A DNA stretch of 64,000 bases from Mucilaginibacter sp. (GTDB lineage Bacteria > Bacteroidota > Bacteroidia > Sphingobacteriales > Sphingobacteriaceae). The stretch spans positions 1 to 64,000 of the forward strand of contig JAUCSE010000025.1 of assembly GCA_030445275.1 (NCBI GenBank), written 5' to 3'. A model generated the notes under the pieces. It did not search any database. It worked only from the letters and a program-made list of their open reading frames with translations, and was not told where the DNA came from. Of the stretch, positions 46,923-55,595 are shown one piece after another; within the stretch, counting starts at the first letter, position 1, and every line of letters begins with the position of its first letter. A program made the translations under genes and the position numbers.

Positions 46923-47436
46923 TTAGTGTTTTCGAAATATAATGTTGTTATCTTATCTAATAAGAATGTACTTGAACATTCATTACGCCTAAGATAAAAG
47001 TATCGATCGTAGTTATAATAACTTATTGTAATTTATGATACGGCAAAACGATTAAATGAGCCGGTGGCCGGTAATTTTGTTCGTTTCTTCAGGCTTTCAT
47101 GAACCGAAGCAGACTCCTCCAACTTGAAATTATAAATCTTGACTTTAGGTTGGCGAGATAAATACATTGTATGTGATAAACTGTGTGTTAACGATGCTGG
47201 TGAAAAGCCCAGTGGTTGGGAGAGACCGTGGCTGAAATCAATATCAAAACCGGTCAACATCCACGTGATTTACTGTGAAATAGATAGGCAGAATCTGCAC
47301 TATGATTTTAATACCCGCTATTGGCCCTGCTTATGCTTTTTTTCAGGATTTATCGGGAACGCCTATTTTTGAATAAATCTTCTTTCCTACGCTATCCTAA
47401 TCGCTTCCTTACGGTTAGTTTTGAACCCCTAGGGTG
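46923..47436. other. Spacer between tolC and the recombinase gene, no gene called
   Basis: A minus-strand frame at 47033-47260 and a plus-strand frame at 47139-47372 exist, but neither looks like a known protein. The stretch may hold decayed sequence from earlier insertions. Confidence 0.35.
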
Positions 47437-47571
47437 GATGACCCTAAAAATTTAATGCGTGATGTTTCAATGTTAAAAGGGCACAATGGCAACGGTGATT
47501 ACGAGTTGATTGTAAAGGATACTGAAAATTTAGAATACATTTCAAGTTTAATAAAACAGGCTATCGAATAG
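47437..47571 (+). pseudogene. C-terminal fragment of a DUF5655-like protein
   Basis: A frame without a start reads DDPKNLMRDVSMLKGHNGNG, then DYELIVKDTENLEYISSLIK and stops at TAG. This matches the usual end of DUF5655 proteins (DPK..RDV..G.....GNGDYE...LI.QA). The rest of the gene is missing, so this is a leftover cut by an insertion or deletion. Confidence 0.5.
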
Positions 47572-47702
47572 CCGCTTTAAATCTTGTGTTAGTATTAATT
47601 ATAATTAAAAGTAATACAGGATTATAAGTAAACCGTGCGCTCGCACGTTTCAAGAATCACATTCTTGTATTAGATTTAATCACACAAATAAACTAATACG
47701 AA

Positions 47703-48296
47703 ATGAGGGTAAAATATAATCGGGTAAGTACAATTAACCAATCAGGTAATCGGTTTACAAATGATACAGAAAAATATGACCTTACCTTACTTGATAAGGT
47801 ATCCGGTAATATATGTTTCAAAGAAAGGCCCCAAAGTTTACAATTAATAAGACTTATAGAAGCGGGAGAAGTAACCGAATTAGTTGTTGAAGAATTTTCA
47901 CGTCTAGGAAGAAATACAGGCGATGTAATCAATACCCTTGATTGGTTAGAGGAAAGAGGTATTAATATCATAGTAAGAAATGTAGGTCTACAATCCCGAC
48001 CAAATGGCATTAAAAATCCTATATGGAAAATGGTATCATCCATAATGTCGTCTTTGTATGAAATGGAGTTAGAGAACATTAAAGAGCGGACAGCTGTAGG
48101 ACGATTAGTGTATTTGCAAAAAGGTGGAATATTAGGTAGACCTTATGGAACAAAGGAAAGAACTAGAGATTTTTTGAATAAACGATATTCGAGAGAAGTA
48201 ATAAAGTATTTAGAAAGAGGGTTTACAGTCCGGGAAATTGCAAAAGTTGTTGGCGTTTCGACCAGAACGGTAATGAAAGTTAAAAGTCTGATATAG
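47703..48296 (+). CDS. Small serine recombinase (resolvase/invertase)
   Basis: The 197-residue protein has the catalytic motif YNRVS with Ser near residue 9. It continues with VVEEFSRLGRNTGDVINTLD and ENIKERTAVGRLVY, and ends with a helix-turn-helix (GFTVREIAKVVGVSTRTVMK). This is the size of resolvases and invertases. No inverted sites or flanking gix-like repeats were recognised. It lies between the peptide cluster and the defence operon, and could have taken part in building the island. Confidence 0.85.
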   Translation: MRVKYNRVSTINQSGNRFTNDTEKYDLTLLDKVSGNICFKERPQSLQLIRLIEAGEVTELVVEEFSRLGRNTGDVINTLDWLEERGINIIVRNVGLQSRPNGIKNPIWKMVSSIMSSLYEMELENIKERTAVGRLVYLQKGGILGRPYGTKERTRDFLNKRYSREVIKYLERGFTVREIAKVVGVSTRTVMKVKSLI

Positions 48297-48338
48297 GCAG
48301 TCTATCAATGCCTTGCATTTTGATGTGCATTGTATAAG

Positions 48339-49319
48339 TTAAATTTTCCAAAAACTGCCATTGCCATACACTTTTGAATTGACATTTTTAAAATCGCCTT
48401 TTTGCTCTGTCCAAAAACCAGAAGTATATAAATCTGCTCTTTTTCTTTCAGCTTTAAGTCCGTTCAGTACCTCTTCTGTAATTAAAATCGGTTTATAAGT
48501 AAACATTTCCGGTTTTTTCTCGAAACTTATAAATTTCCCACCTGAAAAGTCTATTGTTCCTGTTGAATAAGAAACTATTTTATCGGCAAATTCCTCTGCT
48601 GTAAAACGTTTTGTGATAGGTTGGATCGAATACATTGGCTGTTTGGCAGGAGGGGGAAAACCAGGCATATTCGGAAGCCTACCAAAAAAAGCTGCCAAGT
48701 TTATTGGATTATAAGTAACGTCATAATAATTTGTTGTAATACTTTTATTGCCAAAGTCAGTTAGCCGAGAGGCTATGTTTGCAGGTTCGCCAGTCCAAAC
48801 AAGACCTTTATTTTCGGCGGATTCTGTTCCATTACGCTGAATGCCAACTTTTATAATCTTTAATTCACCATAATGAATTCCTATTCCACATTTGAAATCA
48901 ACTGAAGCAAACTGTTTATTTATAATTTGACTCGCAATATGATTAATGGAAATTGCACATTCTACAGCATTGGTGAAGCAGTACTGCTCTGGAAACACGA
49001 CCATGACTCGGTCACCTATAATATTTCTCGTATGCCCATTATGATGTCTGGCGATTTTTATAACAGCTTTGGTAAAAGCGGTATATATTCGCCCCATAGT
49101 GTCAGGCTTGTGCGTAGCAGTAAGTGCTACTGAATTTCTTATGTCCACAAAAAGAACACAAGTATTTAAGATTTTACCTTTTTTAGATATTCCGCGTTCG
49201 TAGCTTAAACCGGTGTCGTTAGTTGAAGGTACATTTTTAGTTAAAGTGTAATCGAAGGTTGTCTTAACAACATCCGATACATCATTTTCCACTTCTAATA
49301 TGATTTTTGTTACTGACAA
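48339..49319 (-). CDS. Class III nucleotide cyclase (Pycsar-like cyclase, large)
   Basis: The 326-residue protein has a class III cyclase domain with metal-binding D59 (VLFVDIRNSVAL) and D103 (IIGDRVMVVFP), and GEPANIASRLTDFG with the transition-state Asn and Arg. A C-terminal extension of about 110 residues follows. The start is TTG 49319, two bases after the effector gene; no ATG lies near. In Pycsar systems such a cyclase makes cCMP or cUMP after phage infection, and the nucleotide triggers a partner effector. The DUF5706-type membrane protein directly upstream is that effector type. Product identity cannot be read from the sequence. Confidence 0.85.
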   Translation of the reverse strand: MSVTKIILEVENDVSDVVKTTFDYTLTKNVPSTNDTGLSYERGISKKGKILNTCVLFVDIRNSVALTATHKPDTMGRIYTAFTKAVIKIARHHNGHTRNIIGDRVMVVFPEQYCFTNAVECAISINHIASQIINKQFASVDFKCGIGIHYGELKIIKVGIQRNGTESAENKGLVWTGEPANIASRLTDFGNKSITTNYYDVTYNPINLAAFFGRLPNMPGFPPPAKQPMYSIQPITKRFTAEEFADKIVSYSTGTIDFSGGKFISFEKKPEMFTYKPILITEEVLNGLKAERKRADLYTSGFWTEQKGDFKNVNSKVYGNGSFWKI

Positions 49320-49321
49320 TG

Positions 49322-49843
49322 TTATTTGCTATAAAACGTGATTAAGTAGACTAACAACGTAATAAGAAGCCATGTTAAACTCGCTATAAATAACCTCAAT
49401 GACCAAGTAACTTTAGCATACTTATTCCATGCAACCTTTGATATAATATAAATCTGTTCTGTTATCTGTTCACTATATTTATCCTCGTCATCCAGAATTG
49501 CTTTTGCATGAACTTGATACTCTGCTTTGTTTCTGAATTTTTTGGAGATGTGGCCAAAATAAATAATTGAATTAGGATTTTTGTTCTTTAAAATAGGATT
49601 AATACAGAGGAAAGCTAATACAATTGACGCTAAAGCAAGTCCACCGTAAATCAAGATCATAACCAACAGAGCAATTGACGTTTTGAGCGATTCAAAAACC
49701 GATGAAGCATTAGTATAAATTAGTGTTAATAGAACTCCATAGACAGTTAAAATAAGTGTAGCCTTTGTTTCTGAAAATCTAAGCCATTCAATATTTAATT
49801 GTAAAATCTCCCAATATCTGTCATTGTGTTTATTGGCTGTCAT
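49322..49843 (-). CDS. Pycsar-type transmembrane effector (PycTM-like)
   Basis: Starting at ATG 49843 (173 residues; a TTG three codons earlier is less likely), it has the block WLRFSETKATLILTVYGVLL. That is the hallmark of the DUF5706/PycTM family: a W-x-RF-x-E-x-K helix leading into the first membrane segment. Membrane helices lie near residues 28-45, 57-80 and 148-171. PycTM effectors sense cyclic pyrimidine nucleotides and damage the membrane. The ATG overlaps the TGA of the upstream cyclase gene (ATGA) and the stop is two bases before the second cyclase start, so all three genes are one tight operon. Confidence 0.8.
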   Translation of the reverse strand: MTANKHNDRYWEILQLNIEWLRFSETKATLILTVYGVLLTLIYTNASSVFESLKTSIALLVMILIYGGLALASIVLAFLCINPILKNKNPNSIIYFGHISKKFRNKAEYQVHAKAILDDEDKYSEQITEQIYIISKVAWNKYAKVTWSLRLFIASLTWLLITLLVYLITFYSK

Positions 49844-50607
49844 GATGTGCAACTTAAATGCTTGATATAAGGCGAGTCAACGCCTGGAAGTGATACTGAA
49901 ACAAGTCCCGACTTGGTAAAATATTTACAGCTGATTGGGCTTCTAGTACTAAGGCAATAAGCTCCGTCTTTGGAAAAAATCTGATTGTCATACTTATTTA
50001 AATAGTAAAATGAAATAGCGTTATTATTGGCGACTGACTCTAAACGGTATAATTCAGTTAAAGGTTTACCTATAACGGTGTATTCAGGATATTTGATCGT
50101 CTTATTTTTGTAATACATGACGCTTCCGTTGTGAAGTGCAATTTTTACTTCTTTATCTGTTCCCTTAGTCTTTATAATTATGTCCTTTGCACAAGTATCA
50201 GCTCTTTCAAAAAGACGTGTTTCGTTATCACCTAAAAAAGGCTGGCCAAAAATTGCTATAATCCCGTCACCCATGATTTTCTCAATTTCACCACCGTTAG
50301 CATATATCAAGGGAATAACAAGGTCATAATAATTATCAAGATATATTGAAAGTTGATTGTTTGTGTAGTTTTTACACTTTGTTGAAAACGATGTTATATC
50401 AATAAATAACAAAATAATATCAGCTGACTCTTGATTTTCAAAAAAAGATAATATTCCACTATCTAAACCAGCACTAGCAAAAGAATTTTTTATTTGATAA
50501 GCAGATGCTGAAAAGTTCTCATTTAGAGTCTTTAATTGCCTGGTGTTAATATTATTTTTTGCGCCATATTTTTCTTTCAATGCTATGAGCTGCGTGATAT
50601 TGGGCAT
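49840..50607 (-). CDS. Class III nucleotide cyclase, second (small) copy
   Basis: The 255-residue protein has a cyclase core with D70 (LLFIDITSFST) and D114 (EKIMGDGIIAIFG). The segment where the catalytic Asn-x3-Arg usually sits reads GKPLTELYRLES, so the Arg is kept but the Asn seems replaced by Thr. The N-terminal 60 residues are helical, with no signal peptide. It is the first gene of the operon and ends in an ATGA overlap with the effector. It could be an active enzyme, a heterodimer partner of the large cyclase, or a ligand sensor. Most Pycsar loci have just one cyclase. Confidence 0.8.
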   Translation of the reverse strand: MPNITQLIALKEKYGAKNNINTRQLKTLNENFSASAYQIKNSFASAGLDSGILSFFENQESADIILLFIDITSFSTKCKNYTNNQLSIYLDNYYDLVIPLIYANGGEIEKIMGDGIIAIFGQPFLGDNETRLFERADTCAKDIIIKTKGTDKEVKIALHNGSVMYYKNKTIKYPEYTVIGKPLTELYRLESVANNNAISFYYLNKYDNQIFSKDGAYCLSTRSPISCKYFTKSGLVSVSLPGVDSPYIKHLSCTS

Positions 50608-50808
50608 GGTTCAGGTTTAATTAGGTTGTTATGTTAAAACTATAACAAAACAATCAGATAAACAATAAAATGAATGAAATATAGAATTACTGCTTGAGTT
50701 CATCAAAAGTAAACCTCCTTTTTCTATTTGTTTTATGACAGATACCCTATACCTGTTTAAAAACTTTGTAATTTTATAGGGCCTTCTAAGCGAATCGGCT
50801 GAATTATT

Positions 50809-52095
50809 ATGGGGAGTTATTGTTCACTTAAACTAGCTGGTTACGAAATAGATTCGTCAAAAAGTTATATCAATCCATTTTGGGCGTGCTTATTTAATGA
50901 GAAAGATAAGAGGTCTCGTATGGTGGGTTACGAGGGGTATTATACTGCACCAATGGACGATACTGATTTAGTTCCTACTTATGAATATGCCGCGTCCGCC
51001 CAAACAATGAAAATGCGCTTGGAAATATTAGGGTATACGTTAGAAAAAGTAAAAGCCTTATTCATTCCTGGTCTTGAAGAAATAATTGAAAACCAAAGAG
51101 AATTTTACGAAGAGCACCTTGGCGCTGCAGGTTATAAAACCATTGAAAATTTGACATTCTTAAAAGAGGGAGGATTTGATAACTGGTTGAATTTAGTTTC
51201 ACAAATTTTTGATAGAAATTTGCAAACTTGGAATCTTGATAGTGGACGTGATCGGATGACGGACAGCATTCCAATATTCTTAGTAGATCATTATTCTGAC
51301 GAGATGTATCTTGGATACCCAAGTATGGAAATGGGTTATCTCGTTAGGGCAATGTTAGAAGCCGTTAAGCCTGAAGACGAGCTAATACTAGATATAACTT
51401 CCCTTGTAAGTGCGGGTTATTACGAAGAAAATGAAGCTGTTTGTGATAGAACTATTGAAGGGCAAATAAATAGTGTTATACAGTTTAAAAAAATTATTAT
51501 TCTTACAGAAGGTACAAGTGACAGTAGTATTTTAAGTAAGGCATTAATAGTGTTATATCCCGAGTTGACACATTACTTTTCTTTTATGGACTTCAACACC
51601 ATGAGTTCTGAGGGAGGATCAAGTGCGTTGGAAAGAACGGTTAAATCCTTTGCTGCTGCTGGAATAAATAACCGGATAATCGCATTATTCGATAATGATG
51701 CAACCGGTGTCACTGCGTTTAATAGAGTAAAACGTATTCCATTACCAGATAACATTAAAGTCTTAACATTACCTTATCTTCCTTTAGCTTCTGCATATCC
51801 GACTGCTGGGCCCCAAGGTTTAACGGTTGAAGATGTTAACGGGAGGGCTTGCAGTATTGAAATGTATTTGGGAGCTGACATTTTAATAGATACTAATGGT
51901 TATATCCCTGTTAATTGGCGGAGTTTTGAACAGCAGATAAAAGAATATCAAGGAGAAATTTCAAAAAAAGGCGAAATTCAAGACAAATTTAAAAAGAAGA
52001 TTGCTTTGGCGCAAAATACCACATCACTATCAGGCGATTGGTCTGGTTTACAACTTATCTTTCAATCAGTCTTTAAAGAGGTAGCCACTTGGTAA
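50809..52095 (+). CDS. HEPN/Toprim-associated defence protein
   Basis: The 428-residue protein starts MGSYCSLKLAGYEIDSSKSY, resembling the HEPN/Toprim N-terminal domain. A Toprim-type nuclease region shows ILTEGTSDSSIL with E234 and ALFDNDATGV with D295/D297, the metal-binding set of OLD-like Toprim nucleases. Proteins of this type occur in defence islands and are thought to cut RNA or DNA on infection; the activity here is inferred. It is divergent from the Pycsar-like operon and convergent with tRNA-Ser, from which a terminator separates it. Confidence 0.75.
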   Translation: MGSYCSLKLAGYEIDSSKSYINPFWACLFNEKDKRSRMVGYEGYYTAPMDDTDLVPTYEYAASAQTMKMRLEILGYTLEKVKALFIPGLEEIIENQREFYEEHLGAAGYKTIENLTFLKEGGFDNWLNLVSQIFDRNLQTWNLDSGRDRMTDSIPIFLVDHYSDEMYLGYPSMEMGYLVRAMLEAVKPEDELILDITSLVSAGYYEENEAVCDRTIEGQINSVIQFKKIIILTEGTSDSSILSKALIVLYPELTHYFSFMDFNTMSSEGGSSALERTVKSFAAAGINNRIIALFDNDATGVTAFNRVKRIPLPDNIKVLTLPYLPLASAYPTAGPQGLTVEDVNGRACSIEMYLGADILIDTNGYIPVNWRSFEQQIKEYQGEISKKGEIQDKFKKKIALAQNTTSLSGDWSGLQLIFQSVFKEVATW

Positions 52096-52182
52096 ATATT
52101 CACGTTTGTTTATCAATCTTTGAATTACACCAACTTGATAAAAATACACCCCATTTTGCACCCCTTTAGGTTTAAGGCAATA

Positions 52183-52217
52183 AAAAACCGCTTAATTTGT
52201 TAATTAAAGCGGTTTTT
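52183..52217. terminator. Terminator between the HEPN/Toprim gene and tRNA-Ser
   Basis: An 11-bp stem (AAAAACCGCTT and complement) with AATT inner pairing ends in T-runs on both strands. It can stop both the defence gene and the tRNA. Confidence 0.8.
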
Positions 52218-52227
52218 GTAAATTATA

Positions 52228-52318
52228 TGGCGGAGAGGGAGGGATTCGAACCCTCGATACACTTTTGGCGTATACACACTTTCCAGGCGTGCTCTTTCGA
52301 CCACTCAGACACCTCTCC
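52228..52318 (-). tRNA. tRNA-Ser, anticodon GGA
   Basis: Acceptor strands GGAGAGG (5') and CCTCTCC (3') pair fully. The T-arm is GAGGG-TTCGAAT-CCCTC, a long variable arm is present as in serine tRNAs, and the anticodon loop CTGGAAA gives GGA. The discriminator is G and CCA is encoded. The 3' end contains the GCGGAGAGGGAGG sequence repeated at 34493 and 29091, so this gene is the likely integration target of the islands on its 3' side. Confidence 0.95.
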
Positions 52319-52584
52319 CTGGTCATTTAGGATTGCAAAGGTAAAATAATATTGCTTTTTTAGGCAATAAAAAAACGGAACCCCTTTTACAGGAGCCCCG
52401 CCTCACGAAAACTTTAACTCAACTTATAAAAAATATGGCATTTATAGTATAGAGTATAAACAGGGCATTTGGTTTAATTTGAGTAAAAAATATGTGCCCG
52501 TAATGCAGATAAATAATTTTAGCTTATGTTTGCTCCGTATTGTCAAATGGCAGTTTTACACATAAAAAAGCCTGTTTAGTTTAA

Positions 52585-53556
52585 ATGCTGAGCATCAACA
52601 ACATTAAGAAACCTATCGCAGCCGATATTGATGTGTTTGAGGAGAAGTTTAAAACTTCTATGCAAAGCTCCGTGCCTTTGCTTGACCGCATAACTCATTA
52701 TATTGTTAAACGTAAGGGGAAACAGATCAGACCGATGTTTGTCTTTTTTGCTGCCAGTATTTGCGGGGGCATCAATGAATCAACCCACAGGGGCGCTGCT
52801 TTGGTTGAACTGTTGCATACGGCTTCATTGGTTCATGATGATGTGGTTGATAATTCTTACCAGCGTCGTGGCTTTTTCTCTATCAACGCTTTATGGAAAA
52901 ATAAGATAGCCGTTTTGGTTGGCGATTACCTGCTGTCAAAAGGCCTGTTGTTATCCATTGATAATAATGATTTCCAACTACTCCGGATCGTTTCTGACGC
53001 GGTTAAGCAAATGAGTGAGGGTGAGCTGATGCAGATTGAAAAGGTACGCCGTATGGATATTGGCGAGCCTGTTTATTACGAAGTGATCAGACAAAAAACG
53101 GCATCGCTTATAGCTTCCTGCTGTGCTTGTGGCGCGGCATCAGCCGGTGCATCTGACGAGGTAGTTGAAAAAATGCGTTTGTTTGGTGAAAAAATAGGTA
53201 TCGCTTTCCAGATCAAGGACGATATGTTTGATTTTGGTACTGATGATGTAGGCAAACCCTTAGGCATTGATATTAAAGAGAAAAAAGTTACCCTGCCACT
53301 TATCTATTCGTTAGCTAATACTACAGATTCTGAAAAGAAACGGATTATCAACCTGGTTAAAAATCATAATGACGATCCGGCTAAAATTGCGCAGATCATC
53401 AAGTTTGTGAATGAAACCGGCGGCTTACAATATGCCGAAACCCAAATGAAAAAATACCAGGAAGAGGCTTTTGCCATATTGAACACTTTTCCCGATAGTG
53501 ATTCGCACCGGGGACTTGAACAGTTGGTAAGGTTCACTACCGAGCGTAATAAATAG
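52585..53556 (+). CDS. Polyprenyl diphosphate synthase
   Basis: The 323-residue protein carries both Asp-rich motifs of trans-prenyltransferases: D85-D86 in SLVHDDVVDNS and D212-D213 in FQIKDDMFDFG, plus GKQIRPMFVFFA near residue 50. It extends farnesyl- or geranylgeranyl-type diphosphate with isopentenyl diphosphate to make the side chain of menaquinone, as IspB-type enzymes do. Chain length cannot be read safely. It opens the core genome to the right of the islands. Confidence 0.9.
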   Translation: MLSINNIKKPIAADIDVFEEKFKTSMQSSVPLLDRITHYIVKRKGKQIRPMFVFFAASICGGINESTHRGAALVELLHTASLVHDDVVDNSYQRRGFFSINALWKNKIAVLVGDYLLSKGLLLSIDNNDFQLLRIVSDAVKQMSEGELMQIEKVRRMDIGEPVYYEVIRQKTASLIASCCACGAASAGASDEVVEKMRLFGEKIGIAFQIKDDMFDFGTDDVGKPLGIDIKEKKVTLPLIYSLANTTDSEKKRIINLVKNHNDDPAKIAQIIKFVNETGGLQYAETQMKKYQEEAFAILNTFPDSDSHRGLEQLVRFTTERNK

Positions 53557-53638
53557 TTCAATTTATTGCTTCGCATCGTTGCGTTTTTAACTTTCAGCTT
53601 ACTCTGCTATCTTTAACATAAATTAAGCTTGTAGCGAT

Positions 53639-54121
53639 ATGGATGTTATCAATAAGCCCGGCGTGCCTACCCTTTTTGAATGGGCTGGGGGCATGGAAGT
53701 CTTTGAAAAACTTTTTGATCAATTTTATGATAAGGTACTGGCAGATGAGCTGTTAGAGCCTGTATTTAAACACATGTCTGACGAGCATCGCCTGCATGTG
53801 GCACATTTTGTTGCCGAGGTTTTGGGCGGACCGAAAATATACAGTGAGCAGGAGGGGAGCCATTTTAAAATGATCAGTAAACACCTGCAAAAATACCTGA
53901 CCGAGGCACACCGGAAACGATGGATGGAACTATTACTGCTAACCGCCGATGAGCTTTTATTGCCCGATGATCCTGAGTTTCGCTCAGCTTTTATGGCCTA
54001 TTTAGAATGGGCCACCCGCATAGCGGTAATCAATTCCAAAACAGATGAGGTAACGGAGCCGGCGGATAGCCCAATGCCGCAATGGGGTTGGGGTGTAGTA
54101 GGCGGGCCTTATATTCCCTGA
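53639..54121 (+). CDS. Group II truncated hemoglobin
   Basis: The 160-residue protein begins TLFEWAGGMEVFEKLFDQFY and continues DELLEPVFKHMS and HVAHFVAEVLGGPK, the B, E and F helix pattern of truncated globins. The GP(K)IY loop follows and then HLQKYLTEAHRKRWMELL. It binds heme and probably O2 or NO. The C-terminal tail (MPQWGWGVVGGPYIP) is a common extension in this phylum. Group II is the most likely, based on the Trp in the G-helix. Confidence 0.8.
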   Translation: MDVINKPGVPTLFEWAGGMEVFEKLFDQFYDKVLADELLEPVFKHMSDEHRLHVAHFVAEVLGGPKIYSEQEGSHFKMISKHLQKYLTEAHRKRWMELLLLTADELLLPDDPEFRSAFMAYLEWATRIAVINSKTDEVTEPADSPMPQWGWGVVGGPYIP

Positions 54122-54210
54122 ATTAAGTCATCGTAATTTAAAAAAGTGCTGCATAAACTGTGGGGCTACAACTACGCTTTAACTTCTCCTTAAACTTGTT
54201 AACTTCGTAA

Positions 54211-55002
54211 ATGCAATCCTTATATCTCAGCTTTCCCAAGATCACATTTTTTGATATCCTTGACGTGGTACTGGTGGCTTTTATCATTTATCAGCTATAT
54301 AACCTGATTAAAGGTACCATTGCAGCCAATATTTTTATTGGTTTCGCGGTAATATTTGCCCTCAATTTTGTGGTAAAGGCGCTTGATATGAAGCTGCTTA
54401 CTGTAATACTGGGTAAGTTTGTTGATGTAGGTATCATTGCTGTTATCGTGGTTTTTCAGCAGGAGGTAAGGCGTTTTTTATTGTTGGTGGGTAAAAATGC
54501 GTCGCTGCAGCGTAATAAGGCCTGGTGGCAATACTTTTTTGGTAAGACCGAGGTGGAGAAGAATAACTATGCGCGTATAAAACCCATTATAGATGCCTGC
54601 AAAAGCATGAAACAAACCCGTACAGGTGCATTAATTGTATTTGCCAAGTATTATGACGAACAATTTTATCAAAACAGCTGCGAGGTTGTAGATGCCAAAA
54701 TATCAAAACGTTTGCTCGAAAGTATCTTCCAGAAAACCAGTCCGCTGCATGACGGGGCGGTGGTGATATCTGAAAATAAGATCAAATCGGCCAGTTGCAT
54801 TTTGCCCCTTACCGAAAAAACCGATCTGCCGGCTCAATTTGGCTTGCGCCACCGTGCAGGTATCGGAGTAACCGAAGCTAACGAGGCCACGGCCATCATC
54901 ATATCCGAGGAAACCGGCGAACTTTCTTACGCCAAACAAGGCCGTGTTAAAATGAATATCAGCTTTGCCGAACTGGAAAAAGTACTGAATAAGGATTTTT
55001 AA
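54211..55002 (+). CDS. cdaA: Diadenylate cyclase CdaA
   Basis: The 263-residue protein has three N-terminal membrane helices and a DAC domain with the catalytic DGA (D181, PLHDGAVVI) and RHR (R213, GLRHRAGIGV) motifs. It makes c-di-AMP, which controls K+ and cell-wall balance. The layout equals that of CdaA (DacA). It is followed by a convergent small gene. Confidence 0.95.
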   Translation: MQSLYLSFPKITFFDILDVVLVAFIIYQLYNLIKGTIAANIFIGFAVIFALNFVVKALDMKLLTVILGKFVDVGIIAVIVVFQQEVRRFLLLVGKNASLQRNKAWWQYFFGKTEVEKNNYARIKPIIDACKSMKQTRTGALIVFAKYYDEQFYQNSCEVVDAKISKRLLESIFQKTSPLHDGAVVISENKIKSASCILPLTEKTDLPAQFGLRHRAGIGVTEANEATAIIISEETGELSYAKQGRVKMNISFAELEKVLNKDF

Positions 55003-55011
55003 TCCGGTTAA

Positions 55012-55383
55012 CTAAGGCCGGACCGCTACCCTTTTTGAAGTATCTGCTTTGCCATAATCCTGTATCAGCATAGTGTAATGGGTGTTAGAATCCCACGGTT
55101 TTGCGATGGGCATTTTATCATCTGACCGTAACTTTACTATGGGCATATTATAGGTCATTTCAGTCACAATTAACAACTTTGCAGCAGGAGCGGTTACGGA
55201 GGTTTTATCAGTATCAGGCAAAACAGGTGATAGTTTAAACGGGTTACTATTGGGCTTTACCCTAAAATATGGATATACATAATTGCCAGGTGATTTAACA
55301 GTAGGTACGGATGGCGTTATTTGTTGGGCTCTTAATTGGGCAACACCGCCTATCATTAAGATGAATAGCCAGATACTTTTCAT
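55012..55383 (-). CDS. Secreted hypothetical protein
   Basis: The 123-residue protein has a signal peptide (MKSIWLFILMIGGVAQLRAQ) and a Pro/Thr-rich mature part. No domain is recognised. The end of the frame is nine bases from the end of the convergent cdaA gene. Confidence 0.6.
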   Translation of the reverse strand: MKSIWLFILMIGGVAQLRAQQITPSVPTVKSPGNYVYPYFRVKPNSNPFKLSPVLPDTDKTSVTAPAAKLLIVTEMTYNMPIVKLRSDDKMPIAKPWDSNTHYTMLIQDYGKADTSKRVAVRP

Positions 55384-55595
55384 GGTGCTAAAGGTTTACA
55401 CTAATATAAATACAATTAATAAGCTTTGATGTTAAAAAATGTTATTTAACATTTGAGGGTCGACTATAAAAAACGTGCTGGCTTTGCTTTTGGCTTTAGG
55501 CCTTGTGCTTTCAGCTTATATATTAAATATGATTACTCCTGGTAGAAGGTTAGTAAAATGATAGATTTTATTACTTTTGTGAAAAATTAAAAACA

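Noticed and set aside
47033..47372. Overlapping frames on both strands before the recombinase gene
   Set aside because: Neither translation resembles a known protein, and start codons and composition are poor.
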